DNA of 10,315 nucleotides from the NCBI GenBank assembly GCA_004151065.3, contig NWUY0300065342.1, positions 6,457-16,771 on the forward strand, given 5' to 3'. Positions within the stretch are counted from its first letter, which is position 1, and the number at the start of each line of letters is the position of its first letter. Both the position numbers and the translations under genes were made by a program. The notes under the pieces were generated by a model. The model saw nothing but the letters and a program-made list of their open reading frames with translations, was not told where the DNA came from and made no database searches. This document shows positions 1 through 9,138 of the stretch, piece by piece. The stretch comes from Larix sibirica (lineage: Eukaryota > Streptophyta > Pinopsida > Pinales > Pinaceae).

Positions 1-77
1 TCAATTAAGCTTACATTCCATATTGAGATCGTATTCGGTATCATGGATGGTATTGGTTTTGGCATGATCATATTTGA

Positions 78-571
78 ATGGCACTGAACACAAATAAATT
101 ATTTCCAACAGAGAAGGCTAGGATGCAAATCCTGTCTTCCTGTCCCTTTGAGCCAATATGCAAAATGGCAAACAAAGGAAATGAACACCTGAGAGGAACC
201 ATCCATAATCTAGGGGAAGAAGAGGGATATCTCAATCCCCTGAACCTTGAGGTTATTAATGACATGTAAAACTTGGAAGCAGTTCCTTATGAGGATCTGT
301 CAGACTTCAATTAATCTGCCCAAACCAAGTACTTTATTTATCCAACCAAGTTCTCGGGCTCGGAATTAGCACAGAGAGAAATTGCTTTGGGATTCAAAAG
401 GATATCAGGTTAACTGCAATGCTCACTAGCTCAATTAATGACACCAACAAGAACACAGGAATGAAAGAGGAAGCACCCACCACCCACAACAAGGCCCCTG
501 GGGAAGTTGCAAGGAAGAAGACAAGGGAGAAAACACTGAGATTGTGGGGAAGATACCAGAAGACTGAATAG
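78..571 (+). pseudogene. Unrecognised coding-like trace with stops
   Basis: I do not recognise this sequence. An open frame of 63 codons runs from 78 to 269. If its terminal TAA and a second TAA near 312 are ignored, the same frame continues with plausible protein-like composition to about 411. After that a different frame is open from about 437 to a TAG at 569-571 and encodes a lysine-rich, hydrophilic stretch. The composition is more protein-like than in the flanking DNA, which suggests a decayed coding segment, either an old gene fragment or part of a retroelement. Chance open frames of this size are common, so confidence is low. A pyrimidine-rich stretch ending in AG near 633-640 could be an acceptor-like site but is unsupported. 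Confidence 0.2.
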
Positions 572-639
572 TCTCAAGAGAATGAAGCTTGATAGTAGGT
601 TCTTTCTGATCTCTAGAATATCTGTGTGTTCTATTTCAG

Positions 640-1262
640 GAAACTTGTTTGTTTGTCATTTGTTTTGCTATAAGTAGTAAGTCTGAACTTGAACTTCCCA
701 TTGGAGCTTTCATCATTTTGTTTAGCAGGAAGAGCTACCTTCTTGTACATTTTCCTGTCTTCGGACCCCTTCAGTAATATAAGGAACCACCTTTTTTGTG
801 TCCTGTTTGGGGGAGACTGCAAGTCCATGTCGGACACTCGAATCCCTGTCTCCCTGTCCCAGTGTCAGGTGACTTCAATCAGTCACCCGACCAGACTGCA
901 AACTAGGATTAAAAACATCCGATTGTTTTTCCTCTACATTTATGTCATATGGTTTTGGGAATGCTAAGCATTCAACTTTTGTTGTAAACAAGTATTTCGT
1001 GACATTTCTTAAGAGCATTTTCAAGATTATCAGTGAGCTTAATCCTTAATCCTCATGTTTTTTAGATTGTGTGACTAAACATTTTTCATGAATCTCTCAT
1101 ATAATCATATTTGTTCAGTCAACTGTTCTTTTTCCTTATTTGATGTCCACCGTATTGAATCTATTGTACTTTCCAGTGACAGTGGACAAAACAATGAAAG
1201 GTTTTAGCGTTTTAGCGTTTTAGCTTTGTATTTGAAGTCGCTGTAAGTTTCTATTAAAAAAA
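640..1262. other. Intergenic, no supported gene
   Basis: I see no convincing coding sequence, RNA gene or mobile element here. An open frame of 92 codons at 689-967 has no recognisable motif. It ends in a hydrophobic stretch typical of translated AT-rich DNA, so I treat it as chance. The only clear local structure is the short 8-bp tandem repeat listed separately at 1201-1224. Confidence 0.5.
1201..1224. repeat. 8-bp microsatellite, three perfect units
   Basis: The unit gttttagc is repeated exactly three times. It is a short simple repeat with no evident function. Confidence 0.9.
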
Positions 1263-1326
1263 TTGTCGACAGGGCCTTGGCTTGCTGGTATAAGGGGGTG
1301 TTTCCTTGGAAAGATGTTCGCCCCTC

Positions 1327-1511
1327 TTTTGCCTTCTTGCACTTGTAAAAGCGCTGTCACAGTGCAGGCTGATGGGTTCGGGTGCAAGTCTTGGCGGTTT
1401 CGACAAAATAGATATCAAAAGACCTGCCCTTTTTGGCCTTGCAAGAGCATTGTCACAAAGCAGGCTGAGGTGCCGGGTGCAAGAGTGCCTTCGGCAAAAT
1501 AGATATCAGAA
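1327..1511. repeat. Two-unit tandem repeat, period about 91-96 bp
   Basis: The first unit (about 1327-1420) and second unit (about 1423-1511) share, in order, a ccctttttggcc-like start, a cttg-aagagc-tgtcaca block, gcaggctga, gggtgcaag and caaaatagatatca. The spacing is 96 bp at tgtcac (1355 against 1451) and 91 bp at caaaatagatatca (1404 against 1495), so small indels separate the units. Open frames across it have no recognisable protein motif. It lies just beyond the 3' side of the minus-strand CPSF100 exon, so it would sit in an intron if that gene is intact. Confidence 0.8.
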
Positions 1512-1648
1512 GAACCCATAAATCAAAAACAGTATCGTGCCATAGCATTTTCTTTATTTCGCTAACAAATTCCACCCTAGGTGAAAGAGGAGGATTGTTT
1601 AAACTTCTGTACAAATACGTTCCATTTTGAAAGCGAAAAAAGCGGTTA

Positions 1649-1682
1649 CCTGGTTAGGGGCTGCAGTTGTTCCGGATCGAAG
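1649..1682 (-). repeat. Partial tandem copy of CPSF100 exon sequence
   Basis: This 34-bp stretch matches 1738-1771 in the neighbouring exon with two mismatches, at an offset of 89 bp. On the minus strand it again encodes the residues around FDPEQLQPL, but in a different frame from the main exon. It is followed by CAG then GTAACC, which resembles a splice donor. It abuts the unresolved base at 1683. It could be a real local duplication, a fragment of a paralogue or other allele, or an assembly artefact. Confidence 0.75.
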
Positions 1683-1683
1683 N

Positions 1684-1887
1684 AATATGATTTGTGTCTG
1701 AATGTGAAATCAAAACAGCATCCACTGTTGAAGCTACCCTGTTTAGGGGCTGTAGTTGTTCCGGATCGAAGAAGTCGTTCCAACCACAATCCACCAGAAA
1801 ATTGAAGCCGTCGATGGAGAGAAGGTAACACAGCGGACTCTCAGAGTGGACTCCACTCAAAGGGCACACTTGCACGCTGGTTCCCAT
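1684..1887 (-). CDS. CPSF100: CPSF100 (CPSF subunit 2), 5' coding exon, partial
   Basis: CPSF100 is a subunit of the nuclear cleavage and polyadenylation specificity factor, which processes pre-mRNA 3' ends. It is the non-catalytic metallo-beta-lactamase/beta-CASP partner of CPSF73. The 68 visible codons match the N-terminus of plant CPSF100 as I know it: a start like MGTSVQV, then a SIDGFNFLVDCGWND block (residues about 24-38), then RVASTVDAVLISH and DTNHI (about 50-68). The last part corresponds to the degenerate metal-binding region of this family, where the usual HxHxDH motif is not kept. The ATG at 1887-1885 has G at -3 and G at +4, a good plant start context. Similarity ends at N1683, where the family normally continues with a GALPYAM-like sequence. 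Instead a 34-bp repeat of the same exon follows. The remaining several hundred residues are not found in this window. Long introns, a gene fragment or a misassembly are all possible. Confidence 0.85.
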
Positions 1888-2766
1888 GGCTTTGGCTTTG
1901 GCCTCTCCTTCAATGTAGTAATGATTTCACTTCAGTGTAGTAATGGGCTTACTTACAGCGTCCCCCTCCTCTTGTCAACCACAGACACAACGACAATTAG
2001 CTTTCGTTAATGCACTGGTCATTTTGGTTTCAAAGTAATGCACTGTGGGTGGCTTGATGGCTTAACCTCACCTCTAGCAATGGCGGAATGCCATCCCTTT
2101 CTGTATCTTTTGGGAAAGTTTTATAAGCTTAACCAGCTCAAATTTGTACATTCAAAAGGCTAGCAAGGTCGGTAGACATAGTTGCCATTTTCATATCACG
2201 GTTTGAATCCTCGAAAGATATATGTATTCGTAAGAGGGTTGTTGCAATTAGTTATTATTAATTAGTTAAAAGTATCATGACAATTAAATTACGTGGCTAC
2301 CTATCCTAAATAAAAAAAATAAACAAATCGAATTATATTTTTTTATTTTTGGAGGAATGCATGTTTATATCCATAAGAATTCGTTGAGATGTATAGTTGT
2401 TATTTAAAGGCGTTTTTTCAAAAAAATTGTTCGACATTATAATTGTATCGTTAGTTGGACCGTATATTTATGATAGTTTAATAAAAGTTTGCTACAATTA
2501 ACCAGTTTAAAATGGTTTTTGAGCACACCACATTTGAACGTTCTATGAAGCTGAATTATGAAAAATGGACCTAGAGCCTTTAGAAATTTGGAAGCTTAAA
2601 AGTTTAGAGGTGTCAATTCATGATATTAAATTGTAAGTTTGTTTGCGGAACCTTTCTGGTCTACCAAGGTTCCGAGGTTTCAGTTGGCTCACTTGACATG
2701 GTTTCTTAAGGGATGCATGAAGATAATCAGTATGGTTGTAGCACATAGACACTGATGGTAGATGAC
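1888..2766. other. Upstream flank of CPSF100 and AT-rich spacer
   Basis: This stretch lies 5' of the minus-strand CPSF100 start, so the near part (about 1888-2100) is where its leader and promoter would be. I cannot place a TATA box or a transcription start with any certainty. The rest is AT-rich, including A/T runs at about 2309-2346. No supported gene is visible. Open frames at 2618-2984 on the minus strand lie mostly antisense to the LINE relic and look like chance. Confidence 0.5.
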
Positions 2767-3397
2767 ATGTCAATTTTGTTGATAGCAGATGATCGACAAC
2801 CCAAACCTTGAAGGGAGATTGCAAAGGAAGTGTTCAGTGATTTAGATATATCTTCCTTGTAATTGGCACACCTAAAGACTATTTGGAGGGCTGACAAGGT
2901 CGCCAACACGATTTTAGGTAAGAACATATTTGACTCTTTGGAATTACCTATTTTATAGTCTAGTATTCCTATCTCGATAGACACTCGTTAGCCTTCTAGT
3001 AGTGCTAGACATTCACCTTCTAAAACTATTAGGGACTCTGGCGTTGGCTCCATATGTGAGGGGGGGGGTGGTGGCAACTATATCGTGGGGTTGTCAGTTG
3101 ATTCAAACTCTGTTATTCATTCATTTAATATTTCTTGCACTGATAATGATGGTCACATAATATCCTCCCACAGGGGTGGTCATTACCAGTTAAGACCTAG
3201 GACACATTCATAGGTTTCGGGGGTCTCTGGGGGGGTTGGCATTTGACCTTACAAAGGAGTCCAATGATTCTAAGGTGGACAAGAAATCTTCTCTCAAACA
3301 TGCATAAGAAAAAGCAGCTGGGGAAATTGGTTAGGGTGGGCAGAAAATTGATCTTAGGGATTCTTAAAGCAAGAGCAACCCCTAAGATGACCTCATA
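2767..3397 (+). pseudogene. LINE ORF1 C-terminal relic
   Basis: One frame from 2767 reads through a few stops as a polar, Ser/Asn/Gly-rich chain to about 3235. A frameshift near there moves into the frame of the next ORF. In that frame, KVDKKSSLKHA, EKAAGEI and GQKIDLRDS can be read up to the ORF2 start, with stops between them. The Lys/Glu-rich character and the position just before ORF2 fit the tail of a plant LINE ORF1, whose N-terminal part usually holds a DUF4283 domain and a CCHC zinc knuckle. I could not find either of those here, so the assignment rests mainly on context. A poly-G run near 3058-3068 falls within it. Confidence 0.5.
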
Positions 3398-4140
3398 ATG
3401 AAGATTGTATCTATTAATATGCAGAGCCTGGGAGGGCAGGCCAAGAAACTCTCCCTAGAGTGTTTAGTGGACCTGGATAGACCTTATATGTTGTTGATTC
3501 AAGAGATAATGGGTAAAGGAGAACCCATGGTCTCTAAACTAAGGAAGATTTTTGGTGGTTGGGAATTCATTTTACTAGACTCGATGGGATTTTTAGTGGG
3601 AGTAATTACAGGTTTTAACAACAGCCTTATGTTGGTAAATTGTTTTGTTGTGTCCTCAAGTATGTGTATTATAGTCCATAGCAAGAGCCTGGATTACAAA
3701 CTGACAATTCTCAACCTCTATGGGCCATACAAGGGTAAGCAAGCATTTTGGGATCACTTTTTTCTTTACATTGTTTTAAGGTGGATAACTTCATTGTCGG
3801 AAAGGACCTGAATTTAACCATGAACCAAGATGAAATATGGGGCAACAATGCTCGAGAAGATTGATTAGTTCAATATTCTATTGATAAATTTGAAATAGCA
3901 TGTTGGGTAGATGTGGAGCCTATCCAACTATGGTTGACATGGTGGAATAATTGTTCCAGTCCTAGCGGGGTTACTAAAAGTCTCTACCGCTTCCTTGTGA
4001 ATAATAATATTCTTCAGCGGGTGGATAGGTATCAGTCATGCATTAGCAATATTCGGTGCTTTGATCATTTTCCTATATTTCTTAAACTAGGTTCTAGTGG
4101 GGACAAACTTGGTGCAACATTTAAGTATAATCCATGTTAG
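3398..4140 (+). pseudogene. LINE ORF2 endonuclease domain, frameshifted
   Basis: The endonuclease (exonuclease-endonuclease-phosphatase fold) nicks target DNA to prime reverse transcription. The chain begins MKIVSINMQSLG, which keeps the motif-I Asn, followed by LLIQEIM with the catalytic Glu of the QE motif. A frameshift occurs near 3770. In the new frame GKDLNLTMNQDEIWG (from about 3802) is the GDFN-type motif, with Asp and Asn retained. Downstream FDHFPIF (about 4058-4078) is the SDHFPI-type motif, with Asp and His retained. The key active-site residues survive, but the frameshift, a TGA near 3862 and the TAG at 4138-4140 prevent expression. The start is the ATG at 3398, whose residues align with the usual LINE ORF2 beginning. 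Confidence 0.88.
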
Positions 4141-4540
4141 TTTGCAAAGGAGGACCTACAACAAATTGTCAAGGCAAATTGGAAGCATGTTGAGGAGTCT
4201 TTGGTTGATAATGCATGTTCACAGTTTGCCCACTCATTAAGGTTTCTCAAAGACGAGGTGTCTTTACAGGTTCAGGGGTGACAAAGGAAGCAAGATGGTT
4301 TACTTAAGGAGGTAGAGCATGACCTTGATTTGGTATTTTCTACCCTTCCTAATGGCCTACTTGATAAGGACATTTAGGATAAGATTATTGATCTTCAGCA
4401 AAAGAGGAACAAATTACTTATGGACAAAGAAAGCGAGTGGAGGATTAAAAGTAGCTATTTGAATCTCATTTGGGGATCATAATACTAAGTTTTTTCATAA
4501 TTATGCTAGATATGGGAGGAACCACAACATCATTTGGGAA
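4141..4540 (+). pseudogene. LINE ORF2 linker between endonuclease and RT
   Basis: This is the hydrophilic, Lys/Glu/Leu-rich linker usual between the two domains. It is read through several stops, for example FAKEDLQQIVKANWK just after 4140. Near its end, after a frame change around 4470, GDHNTKFFHN (about 4474-4503) matches the GDxNTKFFH motif that precedes the reverse transcriptase in plant LINEs. There is no independent gene in this interval. Confidence 0.8.
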
Positions 4541-5849
4541 ATGAAGGATAGGGATGGTAACCAAATTTGTGGATTTCATGAACTTGCTAGTTTGGTGGTA
4601 AATCAATTTCAAACTATCTACTTGAAACCTTATCATTCAAAATTGGTAGCGTTTTTTCCTAGATTTGTGGATGAAGAAGAGAATATTGAACTTTATAGAC
4701 TCGTGACAAAGGATAAACTCTAGACCTTGCTCAATACATTTCAAAAGGACAAGAACCCCAGACTCGGTGGGTGGACTACCAAGTTTTTTGTTGATTTTTT
4801 CAACACCATAGGTAACAATTTATTAAAGGTTGTGGAGGAAGTTAGATTGACTAGGAAGATGCATGCGGGCTCCAACTCCACCTTTTTTACTTTGATCCCT
4901 AAGGTGGACTATTTTGGTTCATTTGATGAATTCAGATCGGTCTCACTATGTAATTGCATATATGAGATTGTCTCAGAGGTGATTGTTGTTTGAATCGAGA
5001 TTCTCCTTTCTAGGGTCATACCTTCCGAACGATTTGGTTTTTTGGGGAGCAAATTTATGCAATAGGCCATTGGTACGACTCAAGAGGGTATGCAATCTAT
5101 TAAGACTTCTCAACTACTCGCTACAGTCATTAAATTGGATTTGTCTAAAGCTTACAATCGTGTTTCTTAGCTTCATCTAAGACTTTTACTTATTCATATT
5201 GGTTTTAATCTTCCTTTTGTTAAGTGGATCACGGGTTGTGTGACCCCCTCATATTTTGTTCGTTTTAATCAATGGATTTGGTTATGAGTTCGTTAACCCC
5301 ATTAAGGGATTGAGACAAGGGTGTCCATTGCCCCCCTATCTCTTCTTACTAGTTGTCGAAGGGCTAAGTAGGGTAATACTTGAAGCTAGAAGATAGAGAA
5401 GATCGAAGGGGATTATTGTTGGAAGAAGAAAACAAATGACTCATCTTTAATTTGTGGATGGCATATTTCTTTTCTACTTTTGTTACGATAAAGAAGGTGG
5501 GAAAACTAAAGATATTCTAAAACTCCTTTGTTTGGCCATGGGCATGGAAGTCAATGTTGCTAAGTTTGCATTGTATGTTCGTGAGGTGGGTGCACATGTA
5601 AGATATAACTGGGAGAGGGCCTTTCCTTTTTCCTCTCATGTGTTGGATAAATATGTTAAATATCTCAAGTATACTCTTAAACCCAATAATTATGGGACTC
5701 ATACTAGCTTATTCCTAAAGTTGAAAAAAATGAACTTTTGGTGTAATCGCTGGCTTTCCAAGAGGGATATTAGTTCTTATAAAGTCTATTATGGAAGCCA
5801 TCCTTGTATATTGGCATGTTATGGCACATATCCCAAAAAGGCATATTAG
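4541..5849 (+). pseudogene. LINE ORF2 reverse transcriptase domain, inactive
   Basis: The reverse transcriptase copies the element RNA at the nicked target. Recognisable blocks in order are: NPRLGGW (the usual PGPDG-type loop); TLIPKVDYFGSFDEFRSVSL (the LIPK...FRPISL block); IPSERFGFLG; LDLSKAYN (motif A, first catalytic Asp at 5138-5140); then, after a frameshift near 5265, GLRQGCPLPPYLFLLVVEGL (motif B); and FVDG at 5451-5462. Active elements have FADD or FVDD in that last motif, so the second aspartate is replaced by glycine. In-frame stops occur at 4722, 4992, about 5057 and 5168. The block VNVAKFALYV near 5550-5580 is the following motif D/E region. Confidence 0.92.
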
Positions 5850-6546
5850 AGAGGATTTTCAAGGTTCGTTTTAACTATTTTGGAAGGGTAGTTGTGACTA
5901 CAAGGGTTCTCACTTAGCTGATTAGAAGGTCATTGATTCTTCGAAGAAACAAGGCAGTTGGGGTATCAAAAATATTTACTTATTTAATCAAGCTCCTGCT
6001 GCAAATTCACTATGGAATTTTATGACATGAGATAGTCTATGGAGAATGACCACGATTGTGAAATACATTGCACCTGATTCCATTTTAGTTTATATTAGAA
6101 GGCGCAAAAAGAATATACAAAATATATCCAACAACGGAAGGCTTTGAGCTTGGATTTTTTGGTTATCGACCATAATTTGGCCTAAAAGGTGGGCTTAGGT
6201 GATATGAATAGGGTGGGAGTTGATGGTATTTTGGGTTGTGGTGCAAGTGTTTTTCTTCTTTGTGGAATGGTTTGACATTTCCAGGAAATGGGTAGATGTA
6301 CTTTAAATATGTTTATTAACCCATTGTCTATTGATATTTGACGGAAAGGTTGGCTTTAGGCCCAGGATTTGGTCTTGGATGGTGACTGTGGCCTTTGTTC
6401 TAGGATAAATTCATGTTTGAGCGTAGGAAAGCCCATATTAGAATTAGAGATGATGAGGATGAGATTGCTTGGGCTTTCAATTAGATTGAGGGGAAAATTT
6501 TAAAAAACTCGGATACATGGCTTTTAATAATAGGGTGAACCCGTAA
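5850..6546 (+). pseudogene. LINE ORF2 region after RT, heavily decayed
   Basis: The reading continues through stops and shifts. The best preserved part is WGIKNIYLFNQAPAANSLWN near 5959-6018, matching the GGWGLKN...FNQAL-ANxLW block found downstream of the RT in plant LINEs, followed by KYIAPDSI near 6062-6085. The remainder to about 6546 is too eroded for confident alignment. Confidence 0.75.
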
Positions 6547-6915
6547 CCACTTTGGTGGTGGAAAAATTTATGGAAGGTGGCAGTCCCTTCTAAAAGTATG
6601 CTCTTCCTCTGGCTAGCTTTGAACATGAAGGTACTAACTTGAGACAAACCTCCAAGGATGAATAAAATTGGTCTTGGTATGTATACTCTTTGCGGAGGTG
6701 ATGAAGAAACTAACTATCATATTTTTATTTTTGGCACTTATACTTGTCAAGTCTGGGAAGAGGTTGAGTACGACCCTTTAGCTTTGAAGAATTTGTGGGA
6801 TAAAGAAATATTGGTTGACTACTTTTTTGGGTTCTTTACCCATAGGGAACTCAAGGGGTTCATATCAATTCCCTATCCGATCAATTGGGACACTTGGCTA
6901 GCAAGGAATGCTTGA
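6547..6915 (+). pseudogene. LINE ORF2 zf-RVT-like region
   Basis: PLWWWKNLWKVAVPSKSMLF (from 6547) and the following FLWLAL match the WWKxLWKLKxPxKxxxFxW block of the zf-RVT domain found in plant non-LTR elements. In the same frame, after one TGA, comes TLCGGDEETNYHIFIFGTY and then a QVWEEV segment. This corresponds to the C-x-x-C...H-x-x-x-x-C stretch, but only the first cysteine of the expected pair is clear and the later Cys is shifted, so metal binding would be lost. Confidence 0.8.
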
Positions 6916-7049
6916 CTCTTTGAGGAGAAACAACTTCCCACTTTTAAGATTTCTCCTCAAGCACTTGCTCTATTAACTTATTAAAAACCATCCTTTGTTT
7001 TCAAACCTAGTCGTATTGTTAGAGAAGTGATTATATTACTCAAAGCTTC

Positions 7050-7462
7050 TTTGACAGAGCCTGCCAGGGTGATGGGAATATATGTAAACCTTGGATTTGT
7101 GCTTTATATTTCACAAAAGCACCTTTTAATGTAAGGCCCATATGCGGTAAGGACAAAGAATATCGATGAACTCAATGCACTTTTTTTATCTTTTGAAGTT
7201 TGCAGTGGAGAAGGATATTACACAGTTATAGGTATTTGGCGACTCATCCATGACTATTCAGTGGATGAATGATGAGATTCAGGTTCATAGCACAGGTCTT
7301 AACTATTTGGTTGTACATTCAAAGGAAATCAATGGATTGTTTCAATTGGTCAACTATTCACATGTTTATCAAGAATTGAACACATTTGCAGACTCTCTTT
7401 CCAATGAAGCTTTACTTTTGGATCCTAGATATGTGACTATTGATGAATACAATGAAGGATAG
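7050..7462 (+). pseudogene. LINE ORF2 C-terminal RNase H domain
   Basis: Plant LINE RNase H removes RNA from the RNA:DNA hybrid. FDRACQGD at 7050-7073 resembles the FDGAxxGNPG start of the family, with the first Asp at 7053-7055. DELNALFLSFEV at about 7168-7203 carries the Glu of the AE-xAL helix. After a frameshift near 7235, FGDSSMTIQWMN places an Asp at 7241-7243, matching the GDS motif. The tail VNYSHVYQELNTFADSLSNEA, with ADSLSNEAL near 7387-7413, matches the usual ADxLSN(E/K)A ending. The reading frame ends at TAG 7460-7462. Catalytic residues are partly kept but the domain is in at least two frames. Confidence 0.85.
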
Positions 7463-8640
7463 TTGGTCTCTTAGAGGATATGTGATATTTTTTAATTACG
7501 ATAGATATAAGAAGTATTTATAAAGGACTCTCGACTATCTAGATTCAACAATTACTGTTAGAATCAATACTCATTATAACTTCTTTTGGGGATTTATGTT
7601 GGTAGGGTTAGTATTTGAGGGTTACAAGCCACTTTTTTACTTTGAACATCATACAAATTGTTGTGCCGTAGCACCTAAGGATTGTATTTTTCTGTTCTTC
7701 TTGAATAGAAAAATATGGTTTTTTTTCTTGGAAATTTTTTTACCAAATCTCATAATTTTACTTATAAATAATATGTTTCTCATGATTGCATTTATGAGGT
7801 AACAAATCTATGATAGCCTTCTATGAAAAATTGGACTGGTTCTATTTAGAACTTGCATCAATGTTTTCAATACTATACAAAAGCAAGTCAGAATTCAAAT
7901 AAAATCAAGAGAAGAAGAACAATTGATTTCAAAAGGAGGATACGATACCCTTCAACTAACATAATATTTCTATAGGTTATTAACCAATCAGAATAAGCAT
8001 AATTAATTACAAAGCAAGTCACAACAAACATAGAGTAGCAATTGCCCCAAAAGGTGCAAAGACACGTCGACAAAAATCATTATATAAAAATTAGACTCAT
8101 CCTTTGTTCCATTCATAAATAAACATATTGTTATGAGTAACCAACAACTTTCGCTAATTGAAGATGCATCCATCAAGTGAATACCCATTTAATACAGGCA
8201 ATGGTTTAAGCAGTGTTAACACCAATATGATATCATGAGTTCTATTTTGTGAGTCAATGCACATAATTTATTGAAACCAATCATTTTCGTTGTTATTCAT
8301 AGTTTTCATCAAAAAATAAAATAGATGGATTTAAAGTGGCAATGCCAGCATTCATGGGTTTGGAACCCCTAACCCTTGGGCTTTGCATTTGTATCTCTTT
8401 GCCTTGCGAATATCTTTCTTATATCTACGTGCCTTGTAGATATTTAAGGGAACAATGATATAAGGCTCCCTGTTTTGAGAATATGATACCTTTTTAAATG
8501 AAAACTTGTTTTGAGCATATGCCTTTACATCAAATCATCCCCCCTCCATTTGGTTTTTGGTTGCCTTTGTTGAAACCCTTGCATTCATGTTGTCCTTTGA
8601 TAATTGCATGTTATTCTCATGGATATTTCTAGGAAGATAG
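7463..8640. other. AT-rich spacer, no supported gene
   Basis: No protein motif or RNA gene could be recognised on either strand. Open frames of 61-68 codons at 7596-7802 (plus) and 7888-8188 (minus) are Phe/Leu/Ile-rich, as expected from translated AT-rich DNA. The first part may be the 3' untranslated region of the LINE, but its end is not marked by a poly(A) tract. A small perfect hairpin at 8421-8443 is listed separately. Confidence 0.5.
8421..8443. repeat. Short perfect inverted repeat (hairpin)
   Basis: atatctac at 8421-8428 pairs with gtagatat at 8436-8443 across a 7-base loop. The neighbouring gccttgcgaatatct (8401-8415) resembles the gccttgtagatat of the right arm, so the hairpin may have come from a small local duplication. 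No function is inferred. Confidence 0.6.
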
Positions 8641-9066
8641 GATGGGCTAGAGAGGATTCAATGAAGGGAAGAGAGGAGAGTATGTAGGTGGAGTGTGTGA
8701 GGGAGGAGGAGGAGGAACATCAAATGGCGTGTGAGGCGATAGGGAGGAAGTATGATGGTTGGTAGGGACTGCGTAGGATAGTTGGAGTAGTGCATAGGAT
8801 GGTATGTAGGGATTGGAGAAGATGAGAGTGGAGGTCGTGGGATGAGAGAGGATGAGAGTGGGCATTGTGGGATGAGAGAAATGGGTGCGCAGGGATTGGA
8901 GGGGATGTTGTGTGGAGATGAGGGATTGAGTGTGCGAGAAAGGAATGCGAAGAGTGCATGAGGGAAGGATAGAGAGGAGTGCGTGAGGGATGGGGAAAGA
9001 GCGAATGAGTGGTGGATGGTTGTGTGGAGCAACAAATGGAATGAATGAGAGGTGGGAGAATGAGCG
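8640..9066. other. Purine-rich plus strand (leader of element)
   Basis: The plus strand is overwhelmingly A and G here, and the same holds at about 9580-9970. If the element is read on the minus strand as proposed, this is a pyrimidine-rich 5' leader just after the primer-binding site. Such long purine/pyrimidine asymmetry can favour triplex or R-loop structures, but nothing here shows that it does so. Confidence 0.7.
8821..8880. repeat. 30-bp tandem pair inside copy 1
   Basis: Two adjacent 30-base units (8821-8850 and 8851-8880) both begin gatgagagtgg and end gtgggatgagaga. The same pair is present in copy 2 at 9710-9739 and 9740-9769, so the small duplication arose before the large one. 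Confidence 0.85.
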
Positions 9067-9119
9067 AATGGAGATAATCCCTTCTAACACGAACAACTTC
9101 ATGCATTTAGCAACTGAAA

Positions 9120-9131
9120 GCTCTGACAACA
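9120..9131 (-). other. tRNA-iMet-like primer binding site, copy 1
   Basis: The plus strand reads gctctgacaaca. The 3' end of plant initiator tRNA-Met reads gctctgatacca, so 10 of 12 bases agree. Initiator tRNA-Met is the usual primer for plant LTR retrotransposons. It sits 7 bases inside the proposed LTR end, as expected. Confidence 0.5.
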
Positions 9132-9138
9132 CTCATAA

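Larger units (their letters stand above)
2767..7462 (+). mobile_element. Decayed L1-type LINE (non-LTR retrotransposon)
   Basis: On the plus strand the order of domains is that of plant L1-clade LINEs: the tail of ORF1, then ORF2 with an apurinic-type endonuclease, reverse transcriptase, a zf-RVT-like linker and a C-terminal RNase H. ORF2 spans about 4.06 kb from 3398 to 7462, roughly the size expected for a full plant ORF2, so it appears almost full length but is broken by many stops and frameshifts. The true 5' end is not visible and may lie before 2767. I saw no clear poly(A) tail after 7462 and could not define target-site duplications. The element is certainly non-autonomous now. Confidence 0.9.

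Noticed and set aside
1646-1831. Minus-strand open frame overlapping CPSF100 in another frame
   Set aside because: It is a shadow of the CPSF100 exon. It reads FDPEQLQPL only because the 34-bp repeat lies in its frame.
2156-2222. Possible tRNA-derived SINE, from a ggtttgaatcc box-B-like sequence near 2200
   Set aside because: Only the box-B-like string is convincing. I could not fold a cloverleaf or find a clear box A at proper spacing.
3058-3075. Poly-G run as a possible quadruplex or regulatory site
   Set aside because: It is one homopolymer-like run inside a decayed LINE. It lacks four separated G-tracts of clear spacing, so it is not supported as a functional element.
8350-8385. Possible tRNA fragment around gggtttggaacccctaaccc
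   Set aside because: It looks like a T-arm, but the rest of a tRNA is missing and the pairing is not supported.
8647-9132. Long minus-strand open frame of 161 codons, Pro/Ser/His-rich, with a similar frame in the second copy
   Set aside because: It overlaps the primer site and leader of the repeat, is present in several frames at once, and comes from a pyrimidine-rich strand that rarely makes stop codons. It has no domain, and similarity between copies follows from the duplication of the DNA.
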